Below, in pieces: positions 25,986-34,117 of a stretch of 64,000 bases of DNA. Position numbers and translations under genes: made by a program. Within the stretch, counting starts at the first letter, position 1. Every line of letters begins with the position of its first letter. This DNA is from JAFDVL01 sp031409955 (GTDB taxonomy: Bacteria > Acidobacteriota > Blastocatellia > RBC074). Location of the stretch: contig JANNYF010000012.1 in assembly GCA_031409955.1 (NCBI GenBank), positions 27,160-91,159 on the forward strand. The letters run 5' to 3'. A model generated the notes under the pieces. That model was not told the origin of the DNA and did no database searches. It saw only the letters and a program-made list of their open reading frames with translations.

Positions 25986-26591
25986 ATGCGACTTTTGACT
26001 TTGTTCGTTCTGTTCGCCGTTTCTTTCACGATATTGAATCAATCCACCAGCGCGCAAAATCGCACACGCATCAAACGCCTTGACGGCAGCACGATCACGA
26101 CTGTCGAAATCGAAAGCCGAAATGCTGAAACCGCAAATTCAAATTTATTCCAAAGCCCAATTCCCAACGCTCAGAACCGAAACGACGGACGAAAATCGCA
26201 AGATCAAATTGGCGTACGGGTTAGGCTAGGGCTTGTTTCAATCACCCGATAGCGGTTTGCAGATGGGTGCGCCCTGCGCGAAATGTCCGACAAACTTCAG
26301 TTTTTCTTGTGCTGGCGGTGAGTGCCACTTGCCGAAGCTGATGACAAACTGAAGTTTGTCGGACAGGGCGCACGCAAATGAAATCCGCCCTATGGCAAAG
26401 CCTATTTCAAGGAGGGCCACGACGATGGCTGGGAAAATCCTTGCGTTGTGTTTGCCGACAAAAAGATCGGCCTCGCGCTCATGGCCAACAGCGGCAATGG
26501 CGACAGCATTTTCAAAGAATTGTTGGGCGTATTGCTGAAAGATACGTTCACGCCCTGGCAATGGGAAGGCTACGTTCCTTACAACTCGTAA
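25986..26591 (+). pseudogene. Serine hydrolase (class C beta-lactamase family) remnant split by an inverted-repeat element
   Basis: The first open frame (25986-26252) encodes a signal peptide and the typical N terminus RIKRLDGSTITTVEIE, then diverges. In a second frame, near 26180-26245, the tract KIKLAYGLG-stop-GLFQSP matches the late part of beta-lactamase-family hydrolases, the stop TAG (26227-26229) standing where Trp is expected. After an interrupting inverted-repeat element, the original frame resumes with PYGKAYFKEGHDDGWENP and runs to TAA at 26589-26591 (WQWEGYVPYNS). The catalytic SxxK and YxN regions are absent, so most of the enzyme domain is deleted. The gene has therefore suffered a deletion, a frameshift, a nonsense mutation and an insertion. 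Confidence 0.8.
26267..26373. mobile_element. Small inverted-repeat element, copy B, inserted in the serine hydrolase remnant
   Basis: Perfect 20-nt inner arms, TGTCCGACAAACTTCAGTTT (26284-26303) and its reverse complement (26346-26365), are extended outward by GTGCGCCCT (26267-26275) and AGGGCGCAC (26365-26373) with an asymmetric bulge. The right inner arm differs from that of copy A (10051-10075) at only two positions over the shared stretch GACAAACTG-AGTTT-TCGGACA. Host coding sequence resumes about 15 bp after the element, which supports an insertion of roughly 110-130 bp. It has no open frame, so it would be non-autonomous, like a MITE. Confidence 0.65.
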
Positions 26592-26596
26592 ACGAT

Positions 26597-26667
26597 GACT
26601 GCTCCTCGTACCTTATCGGACTTATTTTCTCCCGACGGAAGAGTACGGCGAGCAGTAGCGAGTTGGT
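26597..26667. repeat. Palindromic repeat R1 downstream of the caspase-FGE gene
   Basis: Left arm GACTGCTCCTCGTACC (26597-26612) pairs imperfectly with the right arm GAGTACGGCGAGCAGTAGCG plus AGTTG (26641-26665). The right arm matches the reverse complement of repeat R2 (28579-28603) at 24 of 25 positions, so a pair of related elements brackets the caspase-FGE gene. Confidence 0.65.
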
Positions 26668-26681
26668 GCAGCCGGACATTG

Positions 26682-28445
26682 CTATGGAGTCCTCGCGGAC
26701 AGCACAACTCGCAACCCGATATTGTTGAGGCTGGTGACGCCGGGCTGAATAACGGAGCGGCTGGCGGAGTGGCAATAAATAGCGCTGCGGCCCCACGCCC
26801 CGCCCCGCACTACCCGCTTACTATTATCGTCTCCCGTCACCCAGGCGCTTCCGTCACTCGGCGCACCGGCATAATTTTCGTGCCACATATCTTCGCACCA
26901 CTCCGCCACGTTTCCATGCATGTCATATAACCCAAATCCATTCGCCACCCCCAGACTTCCCACTGACTTGGTGCGAAAACTATCCTTTGCGGCTTGCTGG
27001 TTGAGATAGATCCCATTGTAATTCTCAATCTGAGTGCTGAGCGTATCGCCAAAGGCAAACGCAGTTGTCGTCCCCGCGCGTGCGGCGTATTCCCATTCGG
27101 CTTCGGTGGGCAGCCGATAATTGTGTCCGGTTCGCGCGCTCAGTTTGCGGCAGAACTCCTGTGCCTCTTCCCAACTCACTTGTTCTACGGGCAGATCCAT
27201 ATCGCCTTTGAAATGGGCGGGATTGTTGCCCATGATTGCTTGCCACTGCGCCTGTGTCACCTCATAGCTGCCCATCGCAAACCCGCTGACGCGCACTTGA
27301 TGCTGTGGCTGGTTATTAGTGAACCACCCGAGTTGCGCGTATTTGTCGTAGCGTTTGGCTTCTGCAAAAGCCTTTTGTGCTGCGCTGTTGGTCGAACCCA
27401 TCTGAAATGTCCCGCCCGGAATTTCCACCATCGGTAATTTCACGCCGTTGCCCAAATCTTCGACGAAGCCCCAGCCTTGGTCTTGCCGTTGGTTCACGAC
27501 GTTTCCATTCACCTCTACGCTGGCGGTCACAAAGCTCATGGCTGCGAGTGGCACGCCTGCCACACTCATCCGCACCGTTGGCTTCGTGACGGGCGGCGCA
27601 GTCGCAGTTACGGGCGTGGGTATGATTACTGGCGGTGGTGGCATAGCACTATTGGGCGGAAGGAAGTAAAAATCTTCGCCTTCAACCGAGGTGTATTCAT
27701 ACGGCACTTGCTGACCGCCCGATTTGCTGCGCACGCTGGTGCGGGTGCGGCGGAAGACGGATTCCAACGTCAGTCCCGGTGTCTTCAGGTTCGTCAACAG
27801 TTCTTGCGTGAAGAGTCCGTTGCGGCCTGCGCCATCGCTGGCGACATTATTCTCGGCGGTAGCATACGCGACCAGGGTTCCGGTGGGTGCGCCGCGCGTT
27901 ATGGCTAACCCGCGTGACTCCGTGCGGAAGCTGCGCGCAAACGGATTGTTGCGGCAGGCATCGAGAATCACGATGTTGAGCTTGTTGCGTGCATCCTCCA
28001 TTTGTGCCAGTACGAAATTCACGCTGACGGATTCATCTTCGACTTCGGTGTCTTTGGTGATCTCTGCGCCCACGGGAATCATGAAATTTGTGTTGTTCAC
28101 CTGCACACCGTGCCCGGCGAAGTAGAACAATCCGACGCCACCGTTGCGAATCTTCTCGCCAAACTGACGGATCAACTCGCGCATTTGTTTCCGATTTTGG
28201 TCCGCCCCGTGCAGCACTTCAAACCCGGCGGTACGCAATGTGGCCGCGATGTCGTGCGCATCGTTGACGGGATTCGTCAGTGAGCCTTGCGCATACGCGC
28301 CGTTACCGATGACGAGCGCGATGCGTCGTTCGTTCGGGGTTTGTCGTATCACGTTGAGACTCCGATCCTGCTGGGCGTGAGAAATCATCTGTGGCATCAG
28401 CGCGATGACACAAAATAGGGTGAGAACCAATCTGCCAAGATACAT
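26682..28445 (-). CDS. Secreted caspase-family protease fused to a formylglycine-generating-enzyme-like domain
   Basis: 587 residues from the ATG at 28445, chosen for the AGGAG site upstream and the signal peptide (MYLGRLVLTLFCVIALMPQM); the frame is open to 28559 but without signal features. Residues 40-260 are a caspase-like (C14) domain: RIALVIGNGAY, the catalytic His112 in FYFAGHGVQ and Cys164 in VILDACRNN. A proline-rich linker spans about 270-300. Residues about 345-587 are an FGE-sulfatase/SUMF1-type domain (GGTFQMGS, YEVTQAQWQAIMG, YRLPTEAEWEYAARAG, HGNVAEWCED, RVVRGGAW). Such fusions occur in bacteria with complex signalling; FGE-like domains there often act as binding modules rather than oxidases. 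Export makes a periplasmic role likely. It is bracketed by repeats R1 and R2. Confidence 0.85.
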   Translation of the reverse strand: MYLGRLVLTLFCVIALMPQMISHAQQDRSLNVIRQTPNERRIALVIGNGAYAQGSLTNPVNDAHDIAATLRTAGFEVLHGADQNRKQMRELIRQFGEKIRNGGVGLFYFAGHGVQVNNTNFMIPVGAEITKDTEVEDESVSVNFVLAQMEDARNKLNIVILDACRNNPFARSFRTESRGLAITRGAPTGTLVAYATAENNVASDGAGRNGLFTQELLTNLKTPGLTLESVFRRTRTSVRSKSGGQQVPYEYTSVEGEDFYFLPPNSAMPPPPVIIPTPVTATAPPVTKPTVRMSVAGVPLAAMSFVTASVEVNGNVVNQRQDQGWGFVEDLGNGVKLPMVEIPGGTFQMGSTNSAAQKAFAEAKRYDKYAQLGWFTNNQPQHQVRVSGFAMGSYEVTQAQWQAIMGNNPAHFKGDMDLPVEQVSWEEAQEFCRKLSARTGHNYRLPTEAEWEYAARAGTTTAFAFGDTLSTQIENYNGIYLNQQAAKDSFRTKSVGSLGVANGFGLYDMHGNVAEWCEDMWHENYAGAPSDGSAWVTGDDNSKRVVRGGAWGRSAIYCHSASRSVIQPGVTSLNNIGLRVVLSARTP

Positions 28446-28539
28446 TGTTGCAATCTCCTGATGGAACCAAGTATTGCTGAGCGATGCGCATTTTACACAT
28501 CTCTCAAAATCAATGCACAGGAAAATTGGAACTCGGTAC

Positions 28540-28603
28540 GGTACGAGGAGCGGTGGCAACTGGATACTCTAGGTCTCTCAACTCGCTACCGCTCGCCGTA
28601 CTC
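28540..28603. repeat. Palindromic repeat R2 upstream of the caspase-FGE gene
   Basis: Left arm (28540-28563, GGTACGAGGAGCGGTGGCAA plus CTGG) and right arm (28579-28603, CAACTCGCTACCGCTCGCCG plus TACTC) form an imperfect hairpin around a 15-nt loop. The right arm is the near-identical inverse of R1. It lies in the 232-bp gap between the divergent caspase-FGE and hydrolase genes. Confidence 0.65.
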
Positions 28604-28677
28604 TACCGATTCTTCCGAAGTTTGCTACAATGCGCCCTCTTGCAATCCAAATATAGCAACGATTGAGGAACTCATCC

Positions 28678-30105
28678 ATGAAAACACTTGTGGCATTTTT
28701 ACTACTTACTCTGACACTCAATGCTCTGTGCATCGGCGTCTTCGCGCAGGATGCCACCACGCTCAAAGGCGATTGGAGCGGCGTGCTGGACGCAGGCGCG
28801 GCAAAGCTGAAATTGATTCTGCACTTCACGCCAGAAGCCGATGGCACGTGGCGCGGCACGATGGACAGCCCCGATCAAGCGGCGAACGGATTGAAGATTG
28901 ATACCATCACGGTGGAAGGCCAGACCTTGAAATTCACCATGCGAGCCATCGCTGCTTCGTATGAAGGTACGCTGAACGGCGGCGAAATTGCGGGCAAGTT
29001 TACGCAAAGTGGAATGACGTTCCCGCTCAATTTCAAACGCCCGACGGCGGCGGACTCTGCGCCACCGAAACGACCGCAGACGCCACAACTCCCATATCCC
29101 TACAATGAAGAAGAGGTCACGTTTGAGAACCCCGCCGCGAACGTCAAATTGGCGGGAACGCTGACCACGCCGCGCACGAAAGCGCCGTTTCCAGTGGTCG
29201 TGTTGATTACCGGCTCCGGCCCACAAAATCGCAATGAAGAATTGCTGGGGCATCAGCCGTTCCTGGTGCTGAGCGATCATTTGACGCGGGCGGGCATTGC
29301 GGTGCTGCGCTTTGATGATCGCGGAGTGGGGAAGTCTACGGGCAAATTCGGCACGGCGACGAGCGCGGATTTTGCAACCGATGTGTTGGCAGCCGTTGCG
29401 TATTTGAAAACGCGCCCAGAAATCAATCCGAAGAAGATCGGCTTGGTCGGTCACAGCGAGGGTGGCTTGATTGCGCCGATGTGTGCGGTGCAATCAAAGG
29501 ACGTCGCGTTCATCGTGATGATGGCGGGGCCGGGCGTACCGGGCGATGAAATTCTGTACGAACAAGGCGCGTTGATTATGCGCGCCGAAGGAACGCCGGA
29601 GGCTACGATTGCCGAGAACCGGAAGACGCAGGAAAAAATGTTTGCGATTATCAAAGCAGAGAATGACGCGGCAGGCGCGGAAAAGAAATTGATGGAACTT
29701 GTTGCGACGGTCGTTGCCACTGCTCCCGACGCACAAAAGAAAACCGTCGAAGCATCGCTGAACGCGCAAGTCAAAACTGTCAACGCGCCCTGGTTTCGCT
29801 ACTTCCTGACGTTCGATCCGCGCCCGACGTTGCGCCAGGTGAAAGTGCCTGTTCTCGCCATCAACGGCGAACTGGATTTGCAAGTCTCGCCCCAACAAAA
29901 CCTGCCGGAAATTGCCAAAGCCTTGAAAGCGGCGGGCAATAAAAAATTCCAAACCGTTGCGTTACCCAAGCTCAATCACCTGTTTCAGACCACCCAAACC
30001 GGAGCCTTTTCTGAATACGCCAAGCTCGAAGAAACGATGTCGCCGACCGCCTTAACCTTGATGTCGGATTGGATTGCGAAGCAAACGGGCGTGAAGAAAA
30101 AGTAG
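28678..30105 (+). CDS. Secreted alpha/beta hydrolase with N-terminal beta domain
   Basis: 475 residues from the ATG at 28678, which begins a clear signal peptide (MKTLVAFLLLTLTLNALCIG, cleaved near FAQ). Residues 30-130 form a small beta domain (LKGDWSGVLDAGAAKLKLIL, GEIAGKFTQSG). The hydrolase domain holds the nucleophile elbow GHSEGG in IGLVGHSEGGLIAPM, an oxyanion-type VVVLITGSGPQNRNE, the acid in AINGELDLQV and a late His in LPKLNHLFQ. It belongs with the dienelactone hydrolase/acyl-peptidase-like esterases common in Acidobacteria and Bacteroidetes. The substrate is unknown; it should act in the periplasm. Confidence 0.85.
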   Translation: MKTLVAFLLLTLTLNALCIGVFAQDATTLKGDWSGVLDAGAAKLKLILHFTPEADGTWRGTMDSPDQAANGLKIDTITVEGQTLKFTMRAIAASYEGTLNGGEIAGKFTQSGMTFPLNFKRPTAADSAPPKRPQTPQLPYPYNEEEVTFENPAANVKLAGTLTTPRTKAPFPVVVLITGSGPQNRNEELLGHQPFLVLSDHLTRAGIAVLRFDDRGVGKSTGKFGTATSADFATDVLAAVAYLKTRPEINPKKIGLVGHSEGGLIAPMCAVQSKDVAFIVMMAGPGVPGDEILYEQGALIMRAEGTPEATIAENRKTQEKMFAIIKAENDAAGAEKKLMELVATVVATAPDAQKKTVEASLNAQVKTVNAPWFRYFLTFDPRPTLRQVKVPVLAINGELDLQVSPQQNLPEIAKALKAAGNKKFQTVALPKLNHLFQTTQTGAFSEYAKLEETMSPTALTLMSDWIAKQTGVKKK

Positions 30106-30141
30106 CCTGCGTAGATGGAATGGCTTCAAAATAATAAGGCC

Positions 30142-30280
30142 AAAACCACGGACACACGCGTGTGGGAGATCAGCACACGGAGAAACGTAGACAGGATTGA
30201 CAAGATGAACAGGATCAATCAAAAGCCATCTTGTGCATCTTGTCAATCCTGTCTAAATTCCCCCGTGCTCCCTGTGGTTT
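30142..30280. repeat. Nested hairpin element E7 downstream of Oar receptor 2
   Basis: Inner arms TAGACAGGATTGACAAGATG (30188-30207) and its perfect complement (30236-30255) are nested within outer arms AAAACCACGG (30142-30151) and CCTGTGGTTT (30271-30280). The outer right arm contains CCCCCGTGCTCCCTGTGGTT (30260-30279), identical to 34072-34091 in element E8. It fills most of the gap between convergent genes and could terminate both. Confidence 0.75.
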
Positions 30281-30297
30281 ATTGCTTTGCCAGACTT

Positions 30298-33200
30298 CTA
30301 AAACTCGAATCTGCCCACCAACTGCACGATGCGCGGCGAGAAGGTGCCGCTGAATCGTCCAAACGTCGCGCTGTTGATGTCGAACATCGCGCCTGTCCCA
30401 GCTTGCGATGCGCCGCTCAAACTGAAGTTCGCGCGGTTCAGCACATTGAAGGCTTCGACGCGCAATTGCAGCCGCGTCGTTTCGGTCATCTGAATGTTCT
30501 TGATGATCGAAGCGTCCCAATTCAAATAGAGCGGGCCATTGATGAATGCGCGTTCCAACGTTCCGGTTTGACCGGGGCCGTTATTGAAGAACGCTTGTCC
30601 GGCGAACGCCGTCGAGCCTAAACCTTCTGCCGCCCGGCCTGTGCCAGCACAAGTCGTTTGATTCAGGTTGATGACCGACGGGTTGATGTAATACACGCCG
30701 CACGCCGTTTTGTGGATGCCGATCAAATCCTTGATCTGACTCTTCGACAGGTTAGTTTGCGGGGTTTGCCGACCCGAACGCGAGACGCGGTTGAGCGTGC
30801 CGCGCACGTCTACGAACGTGAGCGGCGCACCCGTGGCGATGTTCATGATCGAAGTCAGTTGGAACCCGCCAAAGACACGATTGATGGTTCCGCTGTGATT
30901 CAACCATTTCTTGCCATTGCCGAACGGTAATTCGTAAATCGCGTTGACGTTGAAGACGTGCGTTTGATCGTAATCGGCGCGCGAATATTCCAACTCAGGC
31001 CGCGCGTTATCCAGGTTCGTATTGAACTTGAACTGATCCGTACCCGTCGCATTCGTCAGCACTTTTTGGAACGTGTAGTTGGTTTGGAAATACAAGCCAT
31101 TCGAGAACCGTTTGCGCAACTCAATCTGCAATGAGTTGTAGTTGTACTTCCCGCCGTTTTCCAGAATCGAGATCGTACCCGCGTTTTCATTGGCTCGCAG
31201 CGGCACTGTGCCCTGTAAACCATTTTGCACATAAGTCAGCAACAAGGTTTGTGGATCGCCTGCGCGAATCGTATTCGCAATCGTTGCGTTCGTGAGCAAA
31301 CCGCCCGCCGCAAACTTCGGAAAGACAGTCAAGGTCTGGCACCCTGCTGTCGTGCAGCCTGCATTGCCGGTCAACAGAAGATTGGCACGGGCGCGATTGA
31401 AATCGGCCAGAAAGCCGTTGGTATTCATGTCAAAGTTGTTGATGTCCAACCCGCGCGGCAGATTGTTGCTTTGCCCGCCGACATAGCGCACTTCGAGCGC
31501 GGTTTGGAATCCCAACTCGCGTTGAATGCCAAAGCTGTATTCGTTCGACCGCGCAATTTGATAGTTCGGATCAATCGCAAAGACTGCGCCAAAGTTGGCG
31601 GCAATCTGGTTGTTCTGCAAAAACGTGCGCGGCAATGCAAACGCAGGCGCGTTGATGGTCGGCACACTGCCCAGCCGTGCGTTGAGGTTGGCAAGCGTGA
31701 CGCCTGTGCTGAGTCCGGCGTTGGTTTGTTGCGAGGAATCCTGTGACCGCAAAATTTCATCGTTCACATAACTCATGCGGAAGCCACCGCGCACGACGGT
31801 TTTGCCGCCACTACCGAAAACACTGCTCAGGAATTTGTTTTGGAAATTCGGCGAGTATGCAAAGCCCAACACCGGAGCAAAATTGTTTTTGTCTGTCTTG
31901 TGCAGTTTGTTGTTGCCGTACCCGTTGATGAAATCCACTTTGCCGTTGGGATCAAGCACGGCTTGCAGCACGGTTTGCCCAGGCGCGATGTACGGCTCCA
32001 ACGCCAGTCCCTGCTTTTCGCGCAGCGGCGTGTAGAGTTCGTAGCGCAAGCCCATCGTCAACGTCAGACGCGGCGTCGCTCGCCATTGATCGGACAAATA
32101 GAGCGAATGCACATCGAACGCATAATCGAACGCGGCTGCCGCGCCGGACGAATAGCCAGACGTGCGCGTCGCTGCATTGAAGGTTTGCGTGCCTGTGCCG
32201 ACGATGCCGCCGAGCAAGGCTAACAAACCATTCGCGGTTCCCAATTGTGCCGTGCTGATGCCGCCTGTGAAATTGCCTGCGATAAAGCTCGGCGTGTTCG
32301 TGTTCGTGCCTAACGTGAAGCGCGGGACGGTATCGAACTTCGCTGATGTGAAGTCTGTGACGAATTGCGATTGCCCGCCAAAGCGCAGCGCGTGATTGCC
32401 CCATTGACGTTCGGCGTTGTCCTGGAGGTTGTAATTGGCGGTGTCGCGGCCTTGCTCTTGCTGATTGACTTCGGGATTGTTGATGAGCGGGAGCGTCAAA
32501 TAAAATGCGGGTTCCGCTTTGACGCGAGCGAAGAACGGATCGCTCAAAAACGCGCCGCTGCGCAATTCGTTGGTGAACGTTGCGCTCGGCGTCCAGCGCC
32601 ACGCAACCGAGGTGAATTTGCGCGTCGAAGGCTGCACAATCGTCGGCGTGGATAAGTATCCCGAAGGGCTGTCCACGTCCGGGCGATCATTCACCTTTTC
32701 GTTCGTGTAACTCAGCACGCCGCTGACCGTGTGTTTGTCGCTGACTTCGTAATCGAAGCGACCCGTGTATTTGTCGGTGTCGGTATTGCTGCGTTGATTG
32801 AAGCGATAGCCCGTCGTGTTGCGTTGATCGCCACGATCTACGGCATTGCCAACCGCAGGGACGTTCGCCAGAATGCGGCTGCTGACAATGGGGTCAATGC
32901 CGGGCAGCCCCGCGTTGCCGAGCAATGTAAACAGATTCACAGTGCGCAAAACGGGGCCACCATTGGCTGCCGTCGTGTTGTCGAGGTAGGTGAAATTTCC
33001 GAGCCGTGCGCTCGGCGTCAGAATCGTGCGGACTTGCGTGGATTGCGTGCGTGTTCGCAAGCCTTCGTAAAAGCCAAAGAAAAACAATTTGTTCTTGATG
33101 ATTGGGCCGCTGATTTTGCCGCCGAATTGATTGCGATTGAGAAAGGCTTTCGCTGTCCCGCTCGCGTTATTGAAATAGCGATTCGCCGCGAACTCCGAAT

Positions 33201-33945
33201 TGCGATTGTAGAGTTGTGCGCTGCCGTGAAAAGCGTTCTGTCCGCGCGGCGTCACGAATTGGACTTGCGATGCGCCGTAGCCTAATTCTGCTCCCGCATT
33301 CTGCGTCGTCAACGTGAATTCGCTGACGTCATCTACGTTCGGGCGTTCGACCGAAAAGCTCGAAGCGTTGGCGCGAATGTGGTTGTCCTGAATGTTGATG
33401 CCGTCGCGTGTGATGTTCGTGAAGGTCGGGCGCTGACCATTGATTGATGTGCCTTGCGCGCCGTTGGACGCGGTTCCGGCTTGCAGCAAAATCAAGCTTG
33501 TCGGGTCGCGCCCGTTGAGCGGCAGTTCGACGATTTGGCGCGGGCTGACGGTGTTGCTGATTTGCGGGTTCGTGGCGTTGAGCAAATCCGCGCCCGCCGT
33601 GATGGTCACGCTTTCCGCCGCCAGACCAATTTCCAGCCCCACGTTCAGCGAGTATTCCTGCCCAATATCAATCTTGACGTTTTTCGCGTTGAAGGTTTTG
33701 AAGCCGTTCACGGTGACGGTGACGTTGTACGCGCCGGGATCAAGTTGCGGCAGGAGGAACGCGCCTTCGCCGTTCGACGTAATGGTGCGTTCTTTGCCCG
33801 TTTGATTGTCCGTGACCTTCACGGTTGCGCCGGGCAACACGCCGTCCGGCCCTGACACCGTGCCGATCAAGCGACCTGTGTTAGACTGCGCAATGGCTGC
33901 TGCAGTGAGCAACAGCAGCATTGCAAAGGAGATGATTTTCTTCAT
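30298..33945 (-). CDS. Oar-type TonB-dependent outer-membrane receptor (2)
   Basis: 1215 residues with signal peptide MKKIISFAMLLLLTAAAIAQ. Residues 21-100 are the carboxypeptidase-regulatory-like sandwich (GRLIGTVSGPDGVLPGATV, NGEGAFLLPQLDPGAYNV). The plug region includes VELPLNGRDPTSLILLQAG and AGAELGYGASQVQFVTPRG. The barrel ends in VQLVGRFEF. Sequence and length differ enough from the other two Oar proteins that they are diverged paralogues with separate ligands rather than recent duplicates. Related repeat elements E7 and E8 lie on either side of this gene. Confidence 0.88.
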   Translation of the reverse strand: MKKIISFAMLLLLTAAAIAQSNTGRLIGTVSGPDGVLPGATVKVTDNQTGKERTITSNGEGAFLLPQLDPGAYNVTVTVNGFKTFNAKNVKIDIGQEYSLNVGLEIGLAAESVTITAGADLLNATNPQISNTVSPRQIVELPLNGRDPTSLILLQAGTASNGAQGTSINGQRPTFTNITRDGINIQDNHIRANASSFSVERPNVDDVSEFTLTTQNAGAELGYGASQVQFVTPRGQNAFHGSAQLYNRNSEFAANRYFNNASGTAKAFLNRNQFGGKISGPIIKNKLFFFGFYEGLRTRTQSTQVRTILTPSARLGNFTYLDNTTAANGGPVLRTVNLFTLLGNAGLPGIDPIVSSRILANVPAVGNAVDRGDQRNTTGYRFNQRSNTDTDKYTGRFDYEVSDKHTVSGVLSYTNEKVNDRPDVDSPSGYLSTPTIVQPSTRKFTSVAWRWTPSATFTNELRSGAFLSDPFFARVKAEPAFYLTLPLINNPEVNQQEQGRDTANYNLQDNAERQWGNHALRFGGQSQFVTDFTSAKFDTVPRFTLGTNTNTPSFIAGNFTGGISTAQLGTANGLLALLGGIVGTGTQTFNAATRTSGYSSGAAAAFDYAFDVHSLYLSDQWRATPRLTLTMGLRYELYTPLREKQGLALEPYIAPGQTVLQAVLDPNGKVDFINGYGNNKLHKTDKNNFAPVLGFAYSPNFQNKFLSSVFGSGGKTVVRGGFRMSYVNDEILRSQDSSQQTNAGLSTGVTLANLNARLGSVPTINAPAFALPRTFLQNNQIAANFGAVFAIDPNYQIARSNEYSFGIQRELGFQTALEVRYVGGQSNNLPRGLDINNFDMNTNGFLADFNRARANLLLTGNAGCTTAGCQTLTVFPKFAAGGLLTNATIANTIRAGDPQTLLLTYVQNGLQGTVPLRANENAGTISILENGGKYNYNSLQIELRKRFSNGLYFQTNYTFQKVLTNATGTDQFKFNTNLDNARPELEYSRADYDQTHVFNVNAIYELPFGNGKKWLNHSGTINRVFGGFQLTSIMNIATGAPLTFVDVRGTLNRVSRSGRQTPQTNLSKSQIKDLIGIHKTACGVYYINPSVINLNQTTCAGTGRAAEGLGSTAFAGQAFFNNGPGQTGTLERAFINGPLYLNWDASIIKNIQMTETTRLQLRVEAFNVLNRANFSLSGASQAGTGAMFDINSATFGRFSGTFSPRIVQLVGRFEF

Positions 33946-34007
33946 AGTTTAGTCCTCTTGAGGTGGAGTTATTAAGGGTGCGTAAAGAAAAGTTCCTGAT
34001 GAAATCA

Positions 34008-34091
34008 AACCACGGGGAACACGGGGAGCACTGGGAAAATCCAAGCCGCGCGCGCTATTTTTGCCCCGTGTCCCCCGTGCTCCCTGTGGTT
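34008..34091. repeat. Hairpin element E8 between Oar receptors 2 and 3
   Basis: Left arm (34008-34030, AACCACGGGGAACACGGGGA plus GCA) and right arm (34062-34091, CCCCGTG and CCCCCGTGCTCCC units, ending TGTGGTT) form a long GC-rich hairpin. The 20-mer at 34072-34091 is identical to one in E7, in the same orientation. Confidence 0.75.
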
Positions 34092-34117
34092 CAAATCTGG
34101 AAGTTAACTGTATACGC

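Noticed and set aside
26682..28445. Caspase-FGE gene as an antiphage effector
   Set aside because: A signal peptide directs it out of the cytoplasm and no sensor or defence gene is adjacent; kept as a finding without that claim.
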